Part shown: positions 16,569 through 25,496 of the stretch, piece after piece
Layout: each line of letters begins with the position of its first letter
Numbering within the stretch: position 1 is the stretch's first letter
Origin: JAOUGY01 sp963792365
GTDB taxonomy: Bacteria > Actinomycetota > Acidimicrobiia > Spongiisociales > ZC4RG35
Length of the DNA stretch: 64,000 nt
Assembly: GCA_963792365.1 (NCBI GenBank)
Contig: CAWBVW010000004.1
Coordinates: 434,001 to 498,000, forward strand
Direction of reading: 5' to 3'
Translations under genes and position numbers: made by a program
Notes under the pieces: generated by a model
Seen by the model: only the letters and a program-made list of their open reading frames with translations
Database searches by the model: none
Told to the model about the DNA's origin: nothing

Positions 16569-16590
16569 TCACCGACCGCACCCCCGGTTT

Positions 16591-17148
16591 TCACGGGAGG
16601 TAGACAGCCTCCATCGCAGTGACCACGCCGTCCGTGGTGTGCACATTCATCGCTACCGGCTGACCTGGGGCAATGCTGTAGACGCCGGGGCCTTCGTAGC
16701 TTCCGTCGTACAGGTCGGCCAACACGTCGAGGTCGACCTCGAGGGTGGCGCCAGGATCGTCTCCTGACAGCACTGTGACCGACACGGCGTCGGCCAACTC
16801 GAGTTGCTCAGGGCTGGTGCCGCCGTCCACGATGAAGAAGTCGTTGGGGAGGTCTTCACCTTCTGCGATCACACCGGCGTCGACCGCCGCCTCCACGGCC
16901 GCGTCGCCGGTCAACATCTCGGCCTCGTCGAATTCTACGACCACGTCACCGCCCTGTCGGTCGATCGACACGAACCCGAACCGAGTTGTCTCCACGGGTT
17001 CTGGGATGGTGTCGGTGACCGGCGGAATCGTGTCCACCACGGGTTCCGGTACCGACGTGGTGGTGGGTTGGGCGCAGGCGCCGATCGCCAGCGCCAGCAC
17101 TGCCAGCACGGCCTTGGGTTGGACGTTCATTCGTTCACGCTCTCTCAT
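16591..17148 (-). CDS. Secreted lipoprotein, function unknown
   Basis: ATG 17148 overlaps the oxidase stop as ATGA; ATG 17130 is an alternative start. The lipobox is LAIGAC, followed by a Thr/Pro-rich linker (TTTSVPEPVVDTIPPVTDT). The rest is an acidic domain of ~130 residues with two halves, one around VVVEFDEAEMLTGDAAV and one around DDPGATLEVDLDVLADLYDG, ending AMEAVYLP. I do not recognise a family. Coupling to an FAD oxidase suggests, weakly, a shared function at the cell surface. Confidence 0.7.
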   Translation of the reverse strand: MRERERMNVQPKAVLAVLALAIGACAQPTTTSVPEPVVDTIPPVTDTIPEPVETTRFGFVSIDRQGGDVVVEFDEAEMLTGDAAVEAAVDAGVIAEGEDLPNDFFIVDGGTSPEQLELADAVSVTVLSGDDPGATLEVDLDVLADLYDGSYEGPGVYSIAPGQPVAMNVHTTDGVVTAMEAVYLP

Positions 17149-18524
17149 GTTCCGGCAGTGGCGGACACTCCCGTCCTCACTGCAAACCTCATTCGTGGGT
17201 CGACCCGGCGTTTGACATCACCGAGCCTCGTTGCGGCTCCCGCGGCGAAGACGGAATCATCCGGACGCTCCACGAAGTTCAGATAGCTGCCTGCAGACCA
17301 GGGCTGCATGGCGTCGACGACGGCGTCGAGATGCGCCGACGTCGCTCGACGTTGGTCTTCGTCGCCCGCCATGCCAACTGCGTTGAGCACGTACGGGGCG
17401 TCGATGTGAGAGGCGACGCCGCCGTCGGGTACGGGGCGGCCCAGTGCACCACCTAGGTGCCTGATCTCGACCGAAACAAGGGGGGTGTCCGACGCGGCAC
17501 CGGCTGCCTGGTCGAACTGGAGACTGGCGTCGGTTCCGAACGAGCGGAGCAGGGTGTGGTGCGACATCCCGGGCGTCGGCCCCTCGGGATCGCCATGCAG
17601 TCTCACGAGGTCTGCCGGAGACATGTCGTCGAACGTGTCGAGCTCGTATCCGCCGACCGCTCGCAGCGTCGAGATGGCGAGTTCAGCCTTTCTGCGGTCG
17701 CCGACGACAACCGCACCCACCGTCAACATCCGTCGCCCTCGGAACGGTTCGGGCACATCCGGGATTGCCGGCAGGTTGAGGAATCGGATGATCGACGTGA
17801 CGGACTCATCGAGCTCGGCCGTCCACCGGGACCAGGTCTCGAGAACGATGTCAGCCCGGTCCGCTCTCCATGCGATCGTCCCGGCGTACACCCGGTCGAT
17901 CGGGATCAGGTCGAACTCGATCGAGGTGATGACGCCCAGCCCGCCGCCGCCTCCGCGGAGGGCCCAGAACAGATCGGCATCGCTCGCTCGGTCCACTCGT
18001 CGCACAGTCGCGTCCGCAGTGACGATCTCGATCGATCTCACTCGATTGGCAGCGAGGCCGTACGGACGGGACAACCACCCGATCCCCCCGCCCAGCGTGT
18101 ACCCGACCACACCGACGTCGGGAGACGAACCCGCAAGGCCCGCCAGCCCGAGCGGGCGCGCCTCTTCGGCGACCTCGCCCCAGAGCGCACCAGCGCCCGC
18201 CCGGCACATGGCTCCTTCGATCGACATCCGTCGCAAACGAGTCGTTCTGATGAGCAAGGTGTCGGTGAGATCTGCGTAGCCGGTGGCGCCGTGGCCCGTG
18301 CCCTGGGTCACCACCGCGAGATTCGCCTCCTCGGCCAGCCGGATGAGTCCGACCGCGTCCTCGACGCTTTCGGGAAAGGCGACCATCGCCGGACGCTGGT
18401 CGACTGCGAGGTTCCACGCCTGCCGTGCCGCGTCCCAAGCCGGATCGCTTGGAAGCACGATCGTGCCTTCGATTGGTGTTCGGTCGGCGAGCGACCGGCC
18501 ACGGGATTCATTGATGAGTGTCAT
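17145..18524 (-). CDS. FAD-linked oxidase, BBE/6-hydroxy-nicotine-oxidase-like
   Basis: 459 residues from ATG 18524. The FAD-binding PCMH domain is complete: VTQGTGHGATG carries the His that forms the covalent flavin link in this family, and GYTLGGGIGWLSRPYGLAAN and FWALRGGGGGLGVIT follow. The C-terminal BBE segment (WSAGSYLNFVE) is present. Such enzymes oxidise alcohols, amines or sugars with O2; the substrate is unknown. It is divergent from a LysR-type regulator that probably controls it. Confidence 0.85.
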   Translation of the reverse strand: MTLINESRGRSLADRTPIEGTIVLPSDPAWDAARQAWNLAVDQRPAMVAFPESVEDAVGLIRLAEEANLAVVTQGTGHGATGYADLTDTLLIRTTRLRRMSIEGAMCRAGAGALWGEVAEEARPLGLAGLAGSSPDVGVVGYTLGGGIGWLSRPYGLAANRVRSIEIVTADATVRRVDRASDADLFWALRGGGGGLGVITSIEFDLIPIDRVYAGTIAWRADRADIVLETWSRWTAELDESVTSIIRFLNLPAIPDVPEPFRGRRMLTVGAVVVGDRRKAELAISTLRAVGGYELDTFDDMSPADLVRLHGDPEGPTPGMSHHTLLRSFGTDASLQFDQAAGAASDTPLVSVEIRHLGGALGRPVPDGGVASHIDAPYVLNAVGMAGDEDQRRATSAHLDAVVDAMQPWSAGSYLNFVERPDDSVFAAGAATRLGDVKRRVDPRMRFAVRTGVSATAGT

Positions 18525-18617
18525 GCGAGCACTCTGCGGCACGACGAGTGACGTGTGAAACACCGATTGGAGGTGGGTGTGACAACCAGGGCTTGTGACA
18601 GCTCGTATTCTGCTCCG
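18525..18617. promoter_or_regulatory. Divergent promoter/operator region of the oxidase and LysR genes
   Basis: This 93-base gap separates two divergent starts. It contains an inverted repeat GTGT-N3-ACAC at 18553-18563 and a direct repeat TGTGACA at 18578-18584 and 18594-18600, 16 bases apart. LysR proteins typically bind T-N11-A palindromes in such gaps, so these are candidate contacts rather than a proven site. Confidence 0.4.
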
Positions 18618-19514
18618 ATGAACATCGAGCTGCGGCATCTACGAGCGTTCGTGGCGGTCGCCGAAGAGCTCAATTTCACTCGGGCGGCGCAGCGGCTGTT
18701 CATCGCGCAACAGGCGCTCAGCACACAGATCCGGCAGCTCGAGGATCGCATCGGCACCAGGCTCTTCGAGCGGGACACCCGTCGCGTCGCCCTCACACCC
18801 GCCGGGGAAGCGCTGTATCAGCAGGCGACGCCGCTGCTCGCCGGCGCCGATGCCGCAGTCGAGGCTGCGAGATCAGCGGCGGCTACAACACTGCGGATGA
18901 CGGTGGGGTTCGTCGCCGCCGTCCATCATGTGTTCTATGCGGCGGCACTCGACCGTTTCACCGCAGAAAACCCAGAAGTCGAGATGCTCATTCGGTTCGG
19001 AGACACAACTGATCCCGCAGGAGGACTCCGCACGTCTGAAGCCGACGTTGCGTTCGTATACGGGCCGTTCGATCACTCCGGATTGGTGTTGACACGCGTC
19101 TTCTCGGAGCCCCTGGGAATCGTCATGGCGACCGACCACCCACTCGCCGAGCTCGATCCGCTTTCGCTTGATCGAGCGATGGTCGAGCCAACCTTCGATT
19201 TCGCCACAGAGGATCGGGCATGGCACGACTACTGGATGGCCACCGCTCTACGGGGCGGCCGGCCGCCGAGAATCGTCGCCCAGTTCCGAACGCTGGATGC
19301 ACTCGTGGAGGCTCTCCGCATGAAGCTGGGAATTCACACCGGCACCCGCTCATTGGCCGAGCTCGGCGGGCACGATCTCGTGTGGAAGGAGGTGCCCCAG
19401 CTCGACCGACTCGAGCATTTCATCGCTCACCGGGCCGGGGAGAGCCGCCGGCACGTGCTCGACTTCGTCGAGACGGTGATGGAGATCTTCGAGGATCACA
19501 AAGACGTCGATTGA
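18618..19514 (+). CDS. LysR-family transcriptional regulator
   Basis: 298 residues from ATG 18618. The N-terminal winged HTH is textbook: IELRHLRAFVAVAEELNFTRAAQRLFIAQQALS, followed by the linker helix QIRQLEDRIGTRLFERDTRRV. The remaining two-lobed effector domain is of normal length. Because it is divergent from the FAD oxidase, the usual LysR arrangement predicts that it activates that gene in response to a substrate and represses itself. Confidence 0.9.
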   Translation: MNIELRHLRAFVAVAEELNFTRAAQRLFIAQQALSTQIRQLEDRIGTRLFERDTRRVALTPAGEALYQQATPLLAGADAAVEAARSAAATTLRMTVGFVAAVHHVFYAAALDRFTAENPEVEMLIRFGDTTDPAGGLRTSEADVAFVYGPFDHSGLVLTRVFSEPLGIVMATDHPLAELDPLSLDRAMVEPTFDFATEDRAWHDYWMATALRGGRPPRIVAQFRTLDALVEALRMKLGIHTGTRSLAELGGHDLVWKEVPQLDRLEHFIAHRAGESRRHVLDFVETVMEIFEDHKDVD

Positions 19515-19529
19515 CCGCGCTCAGCGGTC
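19513..19529. terminator. Hairpin at convergent gene ends
   Basis: GACCGC-GCTCA-GCGGTC, a perfect 6-bp stem overlapping the LysR stop and the end of the hydrolase remnant. No T-run; weak candidate. Confidence 0.3.
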
Positions 19530-19859
19530 GAGCGGCAGGGTGTCGTCGCCCAGGAGATAGCCTCGATCACGGCACCACCGTGACCATTCCAGGGCAGCCC
19601 CACGCGGGAGGTCCTCTGCGTTCGAGAACGCGCTCCAAGGCATGTATCCGAACACCCTCGCCAACAGTGGAAGGCTCAGATGGGTGTGTATCGCAACCAC
19701 GGCCTTCTGTGCACCGCCCTGAAGGCGCCAATGCCCGGCTCTGGAAGACACCGTCACCATGGCGTCAACTCGTTCCGGACGATCGAGGCCGGCCACTTGT
19801 CCGCCCACGCTGTGTCCGACAAGGAGTGTCCGGCGCGGACCGAAGCACAGATCGACAAT
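19521..19859 (-). pseudogene. 3' remnant of an alpha/beta hydrolase (COG4757-like)
   Basis: From an in-frame TAG at 19860-19862 the frame reads DLCFGPRRTLLVGHSVGGQ and continues to the stop at 19521. GHSVGG is the nucleophile elbow of an alpha/beta hydrolase, and GHWRLQ, FGYMPWSAF and LPRGAALEWSRWCRDRGY match the second half of the COG4757 family. About 100 residues that should precede the elbow are missing, and the DNA upstream does not encode them in any frame. Only internal codons could serve as a start. It is best read as a truncated, non-functional gene. Confidence 0.65.
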
Positions 19860-19942
19860 CTAGGCCGATCGGTCGATTCTCCGACCACAGCTCCACCCGA
19901 TCGACCGAGAGGAGTCGCACAGCCTGTAGCTTTGTTGAACAC

Positions 19943-21355
19943 ATGCCGAACAGCGACGCCTATCTCGACGCAATTGCCGACGCATCCCCCTATCCGTACT
20001 GGACCGAGGACGTCGACGCGCCTGAATCCAATCCGACACTCGTGCGAACCACGTCGACCGACCTGTGCGTGATCGGAGGCGGGTACACCGGTCTCTGGAC
20101 GGCCGTGCTCGCCAAGGAACGGGACCCGTCCCGCGACGTGATCGTGATCGACGCGCGCGAGGTCGGATCGGCGGCGAGCGGGCGCAACGGCGGATTCATG
20201 GAGGCCAGCCTCACGCACGGAATCGCCAACGGTCAGCAGCGGTTCCCGGACGAGCTCGCCGAGCTCGAGCGGCTCGGATTGGAGAACCTCAACGAGATCG
20301 AGGCGGCGATCCGCCGCTACGACATCGACTGCGACTACGAACGGACCGGTGTCATCGACGTCGCCACCACGAATCATTCCGAGTCCTACTACGAGGAACT
20401 TCGAGAAGACCACGCCCAGCTCCGGCATCTCGGACAACCCGTAGAACTGCTCGATCGAGAAGCCATGCAGGCGCATGTTCACTCACCGACGTACACCGGT
20501 GGACTGTGGAGGAAGGATCGTGCCGCCCTCGTCGATCCGGCCCGGCTCGTGTGGGGCTTGAAGGCGGCAGCCGAATCCCTGGGCGTGAGGATCTACGAAG
20601 ACACCAAGGCGACCGGAATCGAACGCGACGGCGTGGGCGTGATGGTCGCCACTCCACTCGGGAACATTCGGGCAGGCAGGGTTGCGCTAGCCACCAACGC
20701 CTTTCCACCGCTGCTCCGCAGAGTCGGTCATTATCTGGCGCCGGTGTACGACTACTGCATGGTGACCGAACCTCTCGACGACGCACAGCTCGCCTCGATC
20801 GGTTGGGAGGGGCGACAGGGGCTGTCAGACATCGGAAACCAGTTCCACTATTACCGGCTCACGGCAGACAACCGCATACTGTGGGGCGGCTACGACGCCA
20901 TCTACTACTGGCGTGGCAAGGTGAACACCGACCTCGAGTCACGCCCGGAAACCTGGGCCTTGCTGTCGCAACACTTCTTCGAGACCTTCCCACAGCTTGC
21001 GGGCGTGAAGTTCTCGCACGCATGGGGTGGAGTCATCGACACGAGTACACGGTTCTGTGTGTTCTGGGGGACGGCGATGCACGGCCGAGTCGGCTACGCC
21101 CTCGGCTACACGGGACTCGGCGTCGGGGCTTCCAGGTTCGGCGCCGAAGTGATGCTCGATCTGCTCGATGGCCGTCGGTCGGCGGCGACCGAACTCGAGT
21201 TCGTCAAGCAGAAGCCACTCCCGTTCCCACCGGAACCGTTTCGGTTCGTGGGCATTCAGGCCACTCGCTGGTCCCTCGATCACGAGGACCGAACCGGCAA
21301 GCGAAACCTGTGGCTCCGGATGCTCGATCGCGCCGGGCTCGGATTCGACAGCTGA
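19943..21355 (+). CDS. FAD-dependent oxidoreductase (DAO/GlcD-like amine oxidase family)
   Basis: 470 residues from ATG 19943. The Rossmann dinucleotide motif is DLCVIGGGYTGLWTAVLAKE, followed by VIVIDAREVGSAASGRNGGF, the typical start of DAO enzymes such as PuuB/OrdL that oxidise N-substituted amino acids or glutamylated amines. The C-terminal GYTGLGVGASRFGAEVMLDLL closes the FAD domain. No signal peptide. Nearby genes give no substrate clue. Confidence 0.85.
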   Translation: MPNSDAYLDAIADASPYPYWTEDVDAPESNPTLVRTTSTDLCVIGGGYTGLWTAVLAKERDPSRDVIVIDAREVGSAASGRNGGFMEASLTHGIANGQQRFPDELAELERLGLENLNEIEAAIRRYDIDCDYERTGVIDVATTNHSESYYEELREDHAQLRHLGQPVELLDREAMQAHVHSPTYTGGLWRKDRAALVDPARLVWGLKAAAESLGVRIYEDTKATGIERDGVGVMVATPLGNIRAGRVALATNAFPPLLRRVGHYLAPVYDYCMVTEPLDDAQLASIGWEGRQGLSDIGNQFHYYRLTADNRILWGGYDAIYYWRGKVNTDLESRPETWALLSQHFFETFPQLAGVKFSHAWGGVIDTSTRFCVFWGTAMHGRVGYALGYTGLGVGASRFGAEVMLDLLDGRRSAATELEFVKQKPLPFPPEPFRFVGIQATRWSLDHEDRTGKRNLWLRMLDRAGLGFDS

Positions 21356-21451
21356 GGCGGGCCGTCGATCGTGTCGCACACGTCCCATCGAGCCAGTCGC
21401 CTTTGAAGCCCGACGTCGACCGCGCCTCGGCCACTGCGGACTGCCGCCGCA

Positions 21452-21676
21452 TCAGCGACCTTTGAGGCGGGCGAGGATCTCTTTGCAGGTCGGACACACG
21501 GGATACTTCTTCGGATCGCGATCCGGTATCCAGCGCTTCCCGCACAGAGCCTCTATGGGCAGACCCTCGACCGCAGACCGCACGATGTCGCCCTTCTTGA
21601 CGTAGTGGGCAAACCGCTCGTGGTCGCCGTCACTGGTGACAGGGTTGACATGGAGGTCGGGTTGAGCCGTCGTCAC
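21452..21676 (-). CDS. DUF3039 zinc-ribbon-like protein
   Basis: 74 residues from GTG 21676. It matches the actinobacterial DUF3039 family across its length: DGDHERFAHYVKKGDIVRSA, then EALCGKRWIPDRDPKKYPVCPTCKEI. One cysteine in ALCGK and the CPTC pair suggest a small zinc site. Function is unknown; the family is largely restricted to Actinomycetota, which supports the taxonomic reading. Confidence 0.8.
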   Translation of the reverse strand: MTTAQPDLHVNPVTSDGDHERFAHYVKKGDIVRSAVEGLPIEALCGKRWIPDRDPKKYPVCPTCKEILARLKGR

Positions 21677-21824
21677 GTGTGAGATTGTGCCAGCACACCG
21701 GCGACCCGCAAACCCGTTGGTTCCGACACAGGTCTCACCTCGGATGGGTGTCGCATCACGGCTGCAACCACTGCAATCCACCAGAAGATCGAAAGAGCTA
21801 CGCCGGCGCGGTAGCGTCGCCTCC

Positions 21825-23678
21825 GTGCGAGACCGCAAGACGATCGGGATCGTGGCGATATTGCTCGCCGCCTCCATCATCCTCGTTTTCGGGGACCTCG
21901 ACCCCGGTGAGCCGATCCCCGCAATCGACTGTCCCTACGACACAGGAGATCTGTGGGTCGACGTCAGCTGCTTCAGCGTGCCGGTGACCGAAGGATCGCT
22001 GATGGTCACCGTGCTCCATCGGGGCGACGAGCCCTTGAACGACGCACCCGTGCTCGTCCTTCCATCCGAACCGGGGGTGGTTCCGTCGAGGGATCTCGTC
22101 GCGCTCTCCGGCTCTGAGTTGCTGCGGCATCGCGATCTCGTGGTCGTCGATCCGATCGCAACCGGCCAGTCGTCGCCCGTGCTGACGTGCGACGCCTACG
22201 CGGAGTCACCCACGATGGAAACCCTCGCCGCCTGTCACGACGACTCTCTCGATGCAGGCATCTCGCCGGAACGAAGAACGACGTCGGCATTCGTCGATGA
22301 TCTGATCGAGGTGCGCCGATCCCTCGCTCAGGGTCGGTCGTGGCGCAGATGGCATGTGCTGGGAAGGAGCCATGGAGCTCAGGTCGCACTCCGATTGGCC
22401 GTGTCGGACGAGGCCGGGGTCGAGACCCTGGTGCTGGAGTCGCCACTCCCGCTGGACGTGCCCTCCTTCCTTGCCCGGGCCATCGCATACGAGCCTGCGC
22501 TGACGGCGCTGTCGACAGCATGCGGTGAGGACAGGGGTTGCGGACGGTTCGAGGAACCAGCGGTAGCGGCCGAGCGCATCGCGGCGCGATTGCACGATGC
22601 CCCGGAGGCGATCGACCTACCCGCCGTCGGATCCCTTCCCGCGGTCAAGACCACCGTCGCCGCCACCGACTTTCGTCGTAACTTGTCCCAAGCGCTGGAT
22701 CTCGAGTCGATGGCCGAGGTTCTCCCATGGCTGCTCGAGCGTATCGACGACTCAGCGAGCGAGTTCGGTCTGGCCGAGAACGGGCGCATCGGGCTCGCCG
22801 GGCTCGATACGGCCACGGAGCATCCTGACACGGTGGACCAACTGACGTGGTGGTCCGACGTCTGCGCCGAACAGCTCCCGACCGCCGACTCCGCCACCCT
22901 CGACGACCTCATGGCCTCGGTTCCCGAATTGGTATCGCCACACCCACCTCGGGCAGTGTGTTCTCGCTGGGCGCCCGGCGCCCGACCCGCCGACGTCGAG
23001 GCCGCAGACCTCGACCTGCCGATCCTCGTGTTCGATCGGGCGATCGATCCACAGGGAACCGACACGTGGACCCATCGCGTGTCGGAGTTGGGCGAACAGA
23101 CGGTCGTCGTGGCAAGCACCGTCGCAGAGCGCATTCCGGCCAGCGCGCAGTGCACAGCAGATGTGGCAACGCGGTTCATGGAGTCCCCTCGCTCCGAGCT
23201 CGACTTCGGGTGCGCCTCCGAGCCTCTGGACTTCATGTCATGGCCGGTCCCCGTGGGTGCCATCCGTGAACTCGGGGTCACCGGCGAGACCGGACCAACC
23301 GTGATGGCCCTGCTCGGACTGCTCATCGCGGCCGTGTTCGCAGGGTGGGCAGCCATTGCGGGGCCCCGCACCCGCTCGCGAGCTGCGTGGATCGGCACGA
23401 CGATCCTGTCGATCGTTTCCTTCGTGTCCGGCTGGCTGGTGCTCGCCATGAACAGCAAGGTGTCGGGATATGTCGCTCAACCGTTTCCAGCGTGGTTCAT
23501 CTTCGCTCTGCCGTGGTTGGTGGCCTCAGCCGTGATCGGGTCGGTCGTGACCACATTCCAGGATTTTCGCCGCCGGATGGTCGGCGGCCACTGGCCATCT
23601 CGGTACGGTTTGATGGCGGTCGGCATCTCGGCGTCGATTCTGGGAGCTGCCCTTCTGGGCCGAGTACCCGGCTTGTGA
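21825..23678 (+). CDS. Membrane-anchored alpha/beta hydrolase
   Basis: 617 residues from GTG 21825. An N-terminal hydrophobic segment (IGIVAILLAASIILVF) acts as signal or anchor. An S33-like alpha/beta hydrolase domain follows, with HRGDEP, VVVDPIATGQS and nucleophile elbow LGRSHGAQVALRLA; a late LPILVFDRAIDPQGT segment offers the acid. The last ~150 residues hold about four membrane helices (VMALLGLLIAAVFAGWAAI onward). It resembles extracytoplasmic peptidase-like hydrolases of the TAP group, with an added membrane domain. Substrate unknown. Confidence 0.78.
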   Translation: MRDRKTIGIVAILLAASIILVFGDLDPGEPIPAIDCPYDTGDLWVDVSCFSVPVTEGSLMVTVLHRGDEPLNDAPVLVLPSEPGVVPSRDLVALSGSELLRHRDLVVVDPIATGQSSPVLTCDAYAESPTMETLAACHDDSLDAGISPERRTTSAFVDDLIEVRRSLAQGRSWRRWHVLGRSHGAQVALRLAVSDEAGVETLVLESPLPLDVPSFLARAIAYEPALTALSTACGEDRGCGRFEEPAVAAERIAARLHDAPEAIDLPAVGSLPAVKTTVAATDFRRNLSQALDLESMAEVLPWLLERIDDSASEFGLAENGRIGLAGLDTATEHPDTVDQLTWWSDVCAEQLPTADSATLDDLMASVPELVSPHPPRAVCSRWAPGARPADVEAADLDLPILVFDRAIDPQGTDTWTHRVSELGEQTVVVASTVAERIPASAQCTADVATRFMESPRSELDFGCASEPLDFMSWPVPVGAIRELGVTGETGPTVMALLGLLIAAVFAGWAAIAGPRTRSRAAWIGTTILSIVSFVSGWLVLAMNSKVSGYVAQPFPAWFIFALPWLVASAVIGSVVTTFQDFRRRMVGGHWPSRYGLMAVGISASILGAALLGRVPGL

Positions 23679-23845
23679 CGCGAGCTTCCAAAGCCGCCAG
23701 AGGCCTCTTCGATGTCCGAGGTGAGACAACGCGAACACCGACCTAAACATGGGCCGATCGCGAGCCGATAAGAGGGGCAGCGGTCTGCATCGCCAGCTCT
23801 GGTGGCGGGCGTAGACCACCCGCCGCTCAATCGAGGCCCGCCCGC
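23679..23845. other. Intergenic leader of the kinase array
   Basis: 167 bases without a gene. The segment just upstream of the lipoprotein kinase has several short self-complementary G/C blocks (for example GGCGGG near 23806 and CCCGCC near 23821-23843). I could not match it to a known riboswitch; the c-di-GMP class I core is absent. It presumably holds the array promoter. Confidence 0.3.
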
Positions 23846-25051
23846 ATGAAGACACGATCCAGCCGTACCGCATTCCGCTCCGCGGGCTTGCTCGTGCTGG
23901 CCCTCGGACTCGGAGGCTGTGGTCTGCTCGCGGGCCCGAGCGAGGCTGAGACCGTGTCGGTGCTCCTCGACACATCCTCGAGAATCCAATCCTCGCTCGA
24001 TCAGCTCGTATCACTGGCGTCGAGCACGGGCCAGACGATGTCTGAGGAGTTCCGGGCCAATTCGGCAGGGGTCGAGTCGACGATCGAGGACTTCAACGAT
24101 GCCACCGATCACATGGAGGACCATGTCCTCATCCACTCGGACGCCGAGGCCTACGCCCAAGCGGCCAACCTCGTAACGGGTCTGCTCGCGGACGGCACGA
24201 TCGATGTTGCCGCCGAGGTCATGCGAACCCAGGTCACTCCCAAGTATCAGACCTTGCGCGAGCGACTTCTCGCCCGCCAGGCAGAGCTCGGCGGGGCCGA
24301 CACAGGGAGCAATACATGGTTGGTGGTGATCGGGGTCGCAGCCGTGGCATTCGGGGCATTCGTCATGATTCAGCGACGGCGTCCGACGCTCGCCGACAAG
24401 CTGCCCAAGCCGACGACGGCACCCGTGCCTGCGCCCCGGCCAACCGCAAAGCTCCCAGAGGAGCCGGCATCCGAGCCCGAAGCTTTCACATCCTCGCTGT
24501 CGGGCATCCCGCTCCCTGAGATCGGGCACCATGAACCGAGCAACCCGGCGCCGACGCCAACGGGTCCCGTCCGCAATCCCGAGGCGCTCCACTCGGTTCG
24601 AGGTGGTCTACGCACCGTCGAATTGAAGGGCATCATCGACGCGGCACTGGCGACGATCGTGGATGCCGGCTGGGAAGTAGCCATCGAGTGTCCCCCCGTT
24701 CACGTCCTCGTGGATCCCCTCCGGATGCGCAGGCTCCTCTCGAACCTGCTGCTCAGCGCCACCGCCCACGGAGCGGAGCACATCGGTCTCGTGGCAGTGA
24801 TCGTCGGAGACAAGGTGGAGATCAATGTGGGTCACGACGGCAGTCTGTTGAGGGGCATCAGTGAAGATGCCTCTTCCCCGCCACCGGAAGTCGACCATCA
24901 AATCACGGTCGCAAAGCAGATGCTCGGGGGGATGCATGCCGAGGTCCGGTGGACCAACTGGAGAGGCGTGTCGCTGTACACGATCGAGCTTGTACGGGGC
25001 CCTGACGAGCCCGCCGACGATGTCGACCGCCTCGCCGCCAACGCCGACTGA
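23846..25051 (+). CDS. Lipoprotein pseudo-sensor kinase (kinase-like protein 1 of the array)
   Basis: 401 residues. Lipobox LGLGGC, then a ~130-residue helical extracytoplasmic domain (DTSSRIQSSLDQLVSLASST to YQTLRERLLARQAEL), a membrane helix (TWLVVIGVAAVAFGAFVMI), a Pro-rich linker, and a cytoplasmic domain like an HK ATPase. The HVLVDPLRMRRLLSNLLLSATAHG block aligns with VVADPLRLRQVIRNLVSNAARHG of the complete kinase at 27876. The HisKA box is absent and the N, G1 and G2 boxes are degraded, so it probably does not phosphorylate. A lipid-anchored N-terminus plus a membrane helix is unusual for this fold. First of three paralogues. Confidence 0.7.
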   Translation: MKTRSSRTAFRSAGLLVLALGLGGCGLLAGPSEAETVSVLLDTSSRIQSSLDQLVSLASSTGQTMSEEFRANSAGVESTIEDFNDATDHMEDHVLIHSDAEAYAQAANLVTGLLADGTIDVAAEVMRTQVTPKYQTLRERLLARQAELGGADTGSNTWLVVIGVAAVAFGAFVMIQRRRPTLADKLPKPTTAPVPAPRPTAKLPEEPASEPEAFTSSLSGIPLPEIGHHEPSNPAPTPTGPVRNPEALHSVRGGLRTVELKGIIDAALATIVDAGWEVAIECPPVHVLVDPLRMRRLLSNLLLSATAHGAEHIGLVAVIVGDKVEINVGHDGSLLRGISEDASSPPPEVDHQITVAKQMLGGMHAEVRWTNWRGVSLYTIELVRGPDEPADDVDRLAANAD

Positions 25052-25111
25052 GGCTGTTCACCCGAACGAGCTCGTGGTGAGGGTGATCACGAGCGTCGAC
25101 GCCGCGCCGGG

Positions 25112-25447
25112 TCAGGCGAGGTCTGTGAGCACGAGAAGGACCTGGATCGCGGCAAAAGCCAGGAGATAGATGGCCACCAATGTGCCGATCGAACCAACAC
25201 GGGTGACGTTGGCGACGAGCGCCGTCAGCAGGAAGGCAACCAGATGAATGCCGACGACTTGTCCCAGATCGTATGGCCCCGGTGAGACGCCATCGATCAG
25301 CCACACGACGACGACATTCACTGCGAATCCCGCGGACGCGATGATCGCCACCCATTTCCAGGGTGATATCACTGCGCTCGTCGCTGCCTTCCTGGCCAGG
25401 ATCTCTCCTCGATCGGTACCCGCATGATGGCCGTTCGACGCCCGCAA
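25112..25447 (-). CDS. Small polytopic membrane protein
   Basis: 111 residues from TTG 25447, which has GGAGG 9 bases upstream; GTG 25372 is the alternative. Three hydrophobic segments are seen (KWVAIIASAGFAVNVVVVWLI, VVGIHLVAFLLTALVANV, IGTLVAIYLLAFAAIQVLLVL). No family is recognised. It is on the opposite strand to the kinase array, between kinase-like genes 1 and 2, and is divergent from the second, so it may share a promoter region. Confidence 0.55.
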   Translation of the reverse strand: MRASNGHHAGTDRGEILARKAATSAVISPWKWVAIIASAGFAVNVVVVWLIDGVSPGPYDLGQVVGIHLVAFLLTALVANVTRVGSIGTLVAIYLLAFAAIQVLLVLTDLA

Positions 25448-25496
25448 CCCAACGATCCTCCCCGACGCAGCTCGCGGTCCCGCTCGAGGCTCGGGA

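Noticed and set aside
19220..19942. N-terminal extension of the FAD oxidoreductase
   Set aside because: The extension is Arg/Pro-rich, overlaps LysR and has no support; ATG 19943 starts right before the conserved domain.
21390..21470. CTTCAAA on the minus strand as a tRNA-Sec anticodon loop
   Set aside because: No long variable arm, no T-arm GGTTCGA and no acceptor pairing around it.
23679..23845. Leader as a c-di-GMP class I riboswitch
   Set aside because: The GGGCAAACC and GGACGCAAAGC core elements are missing.
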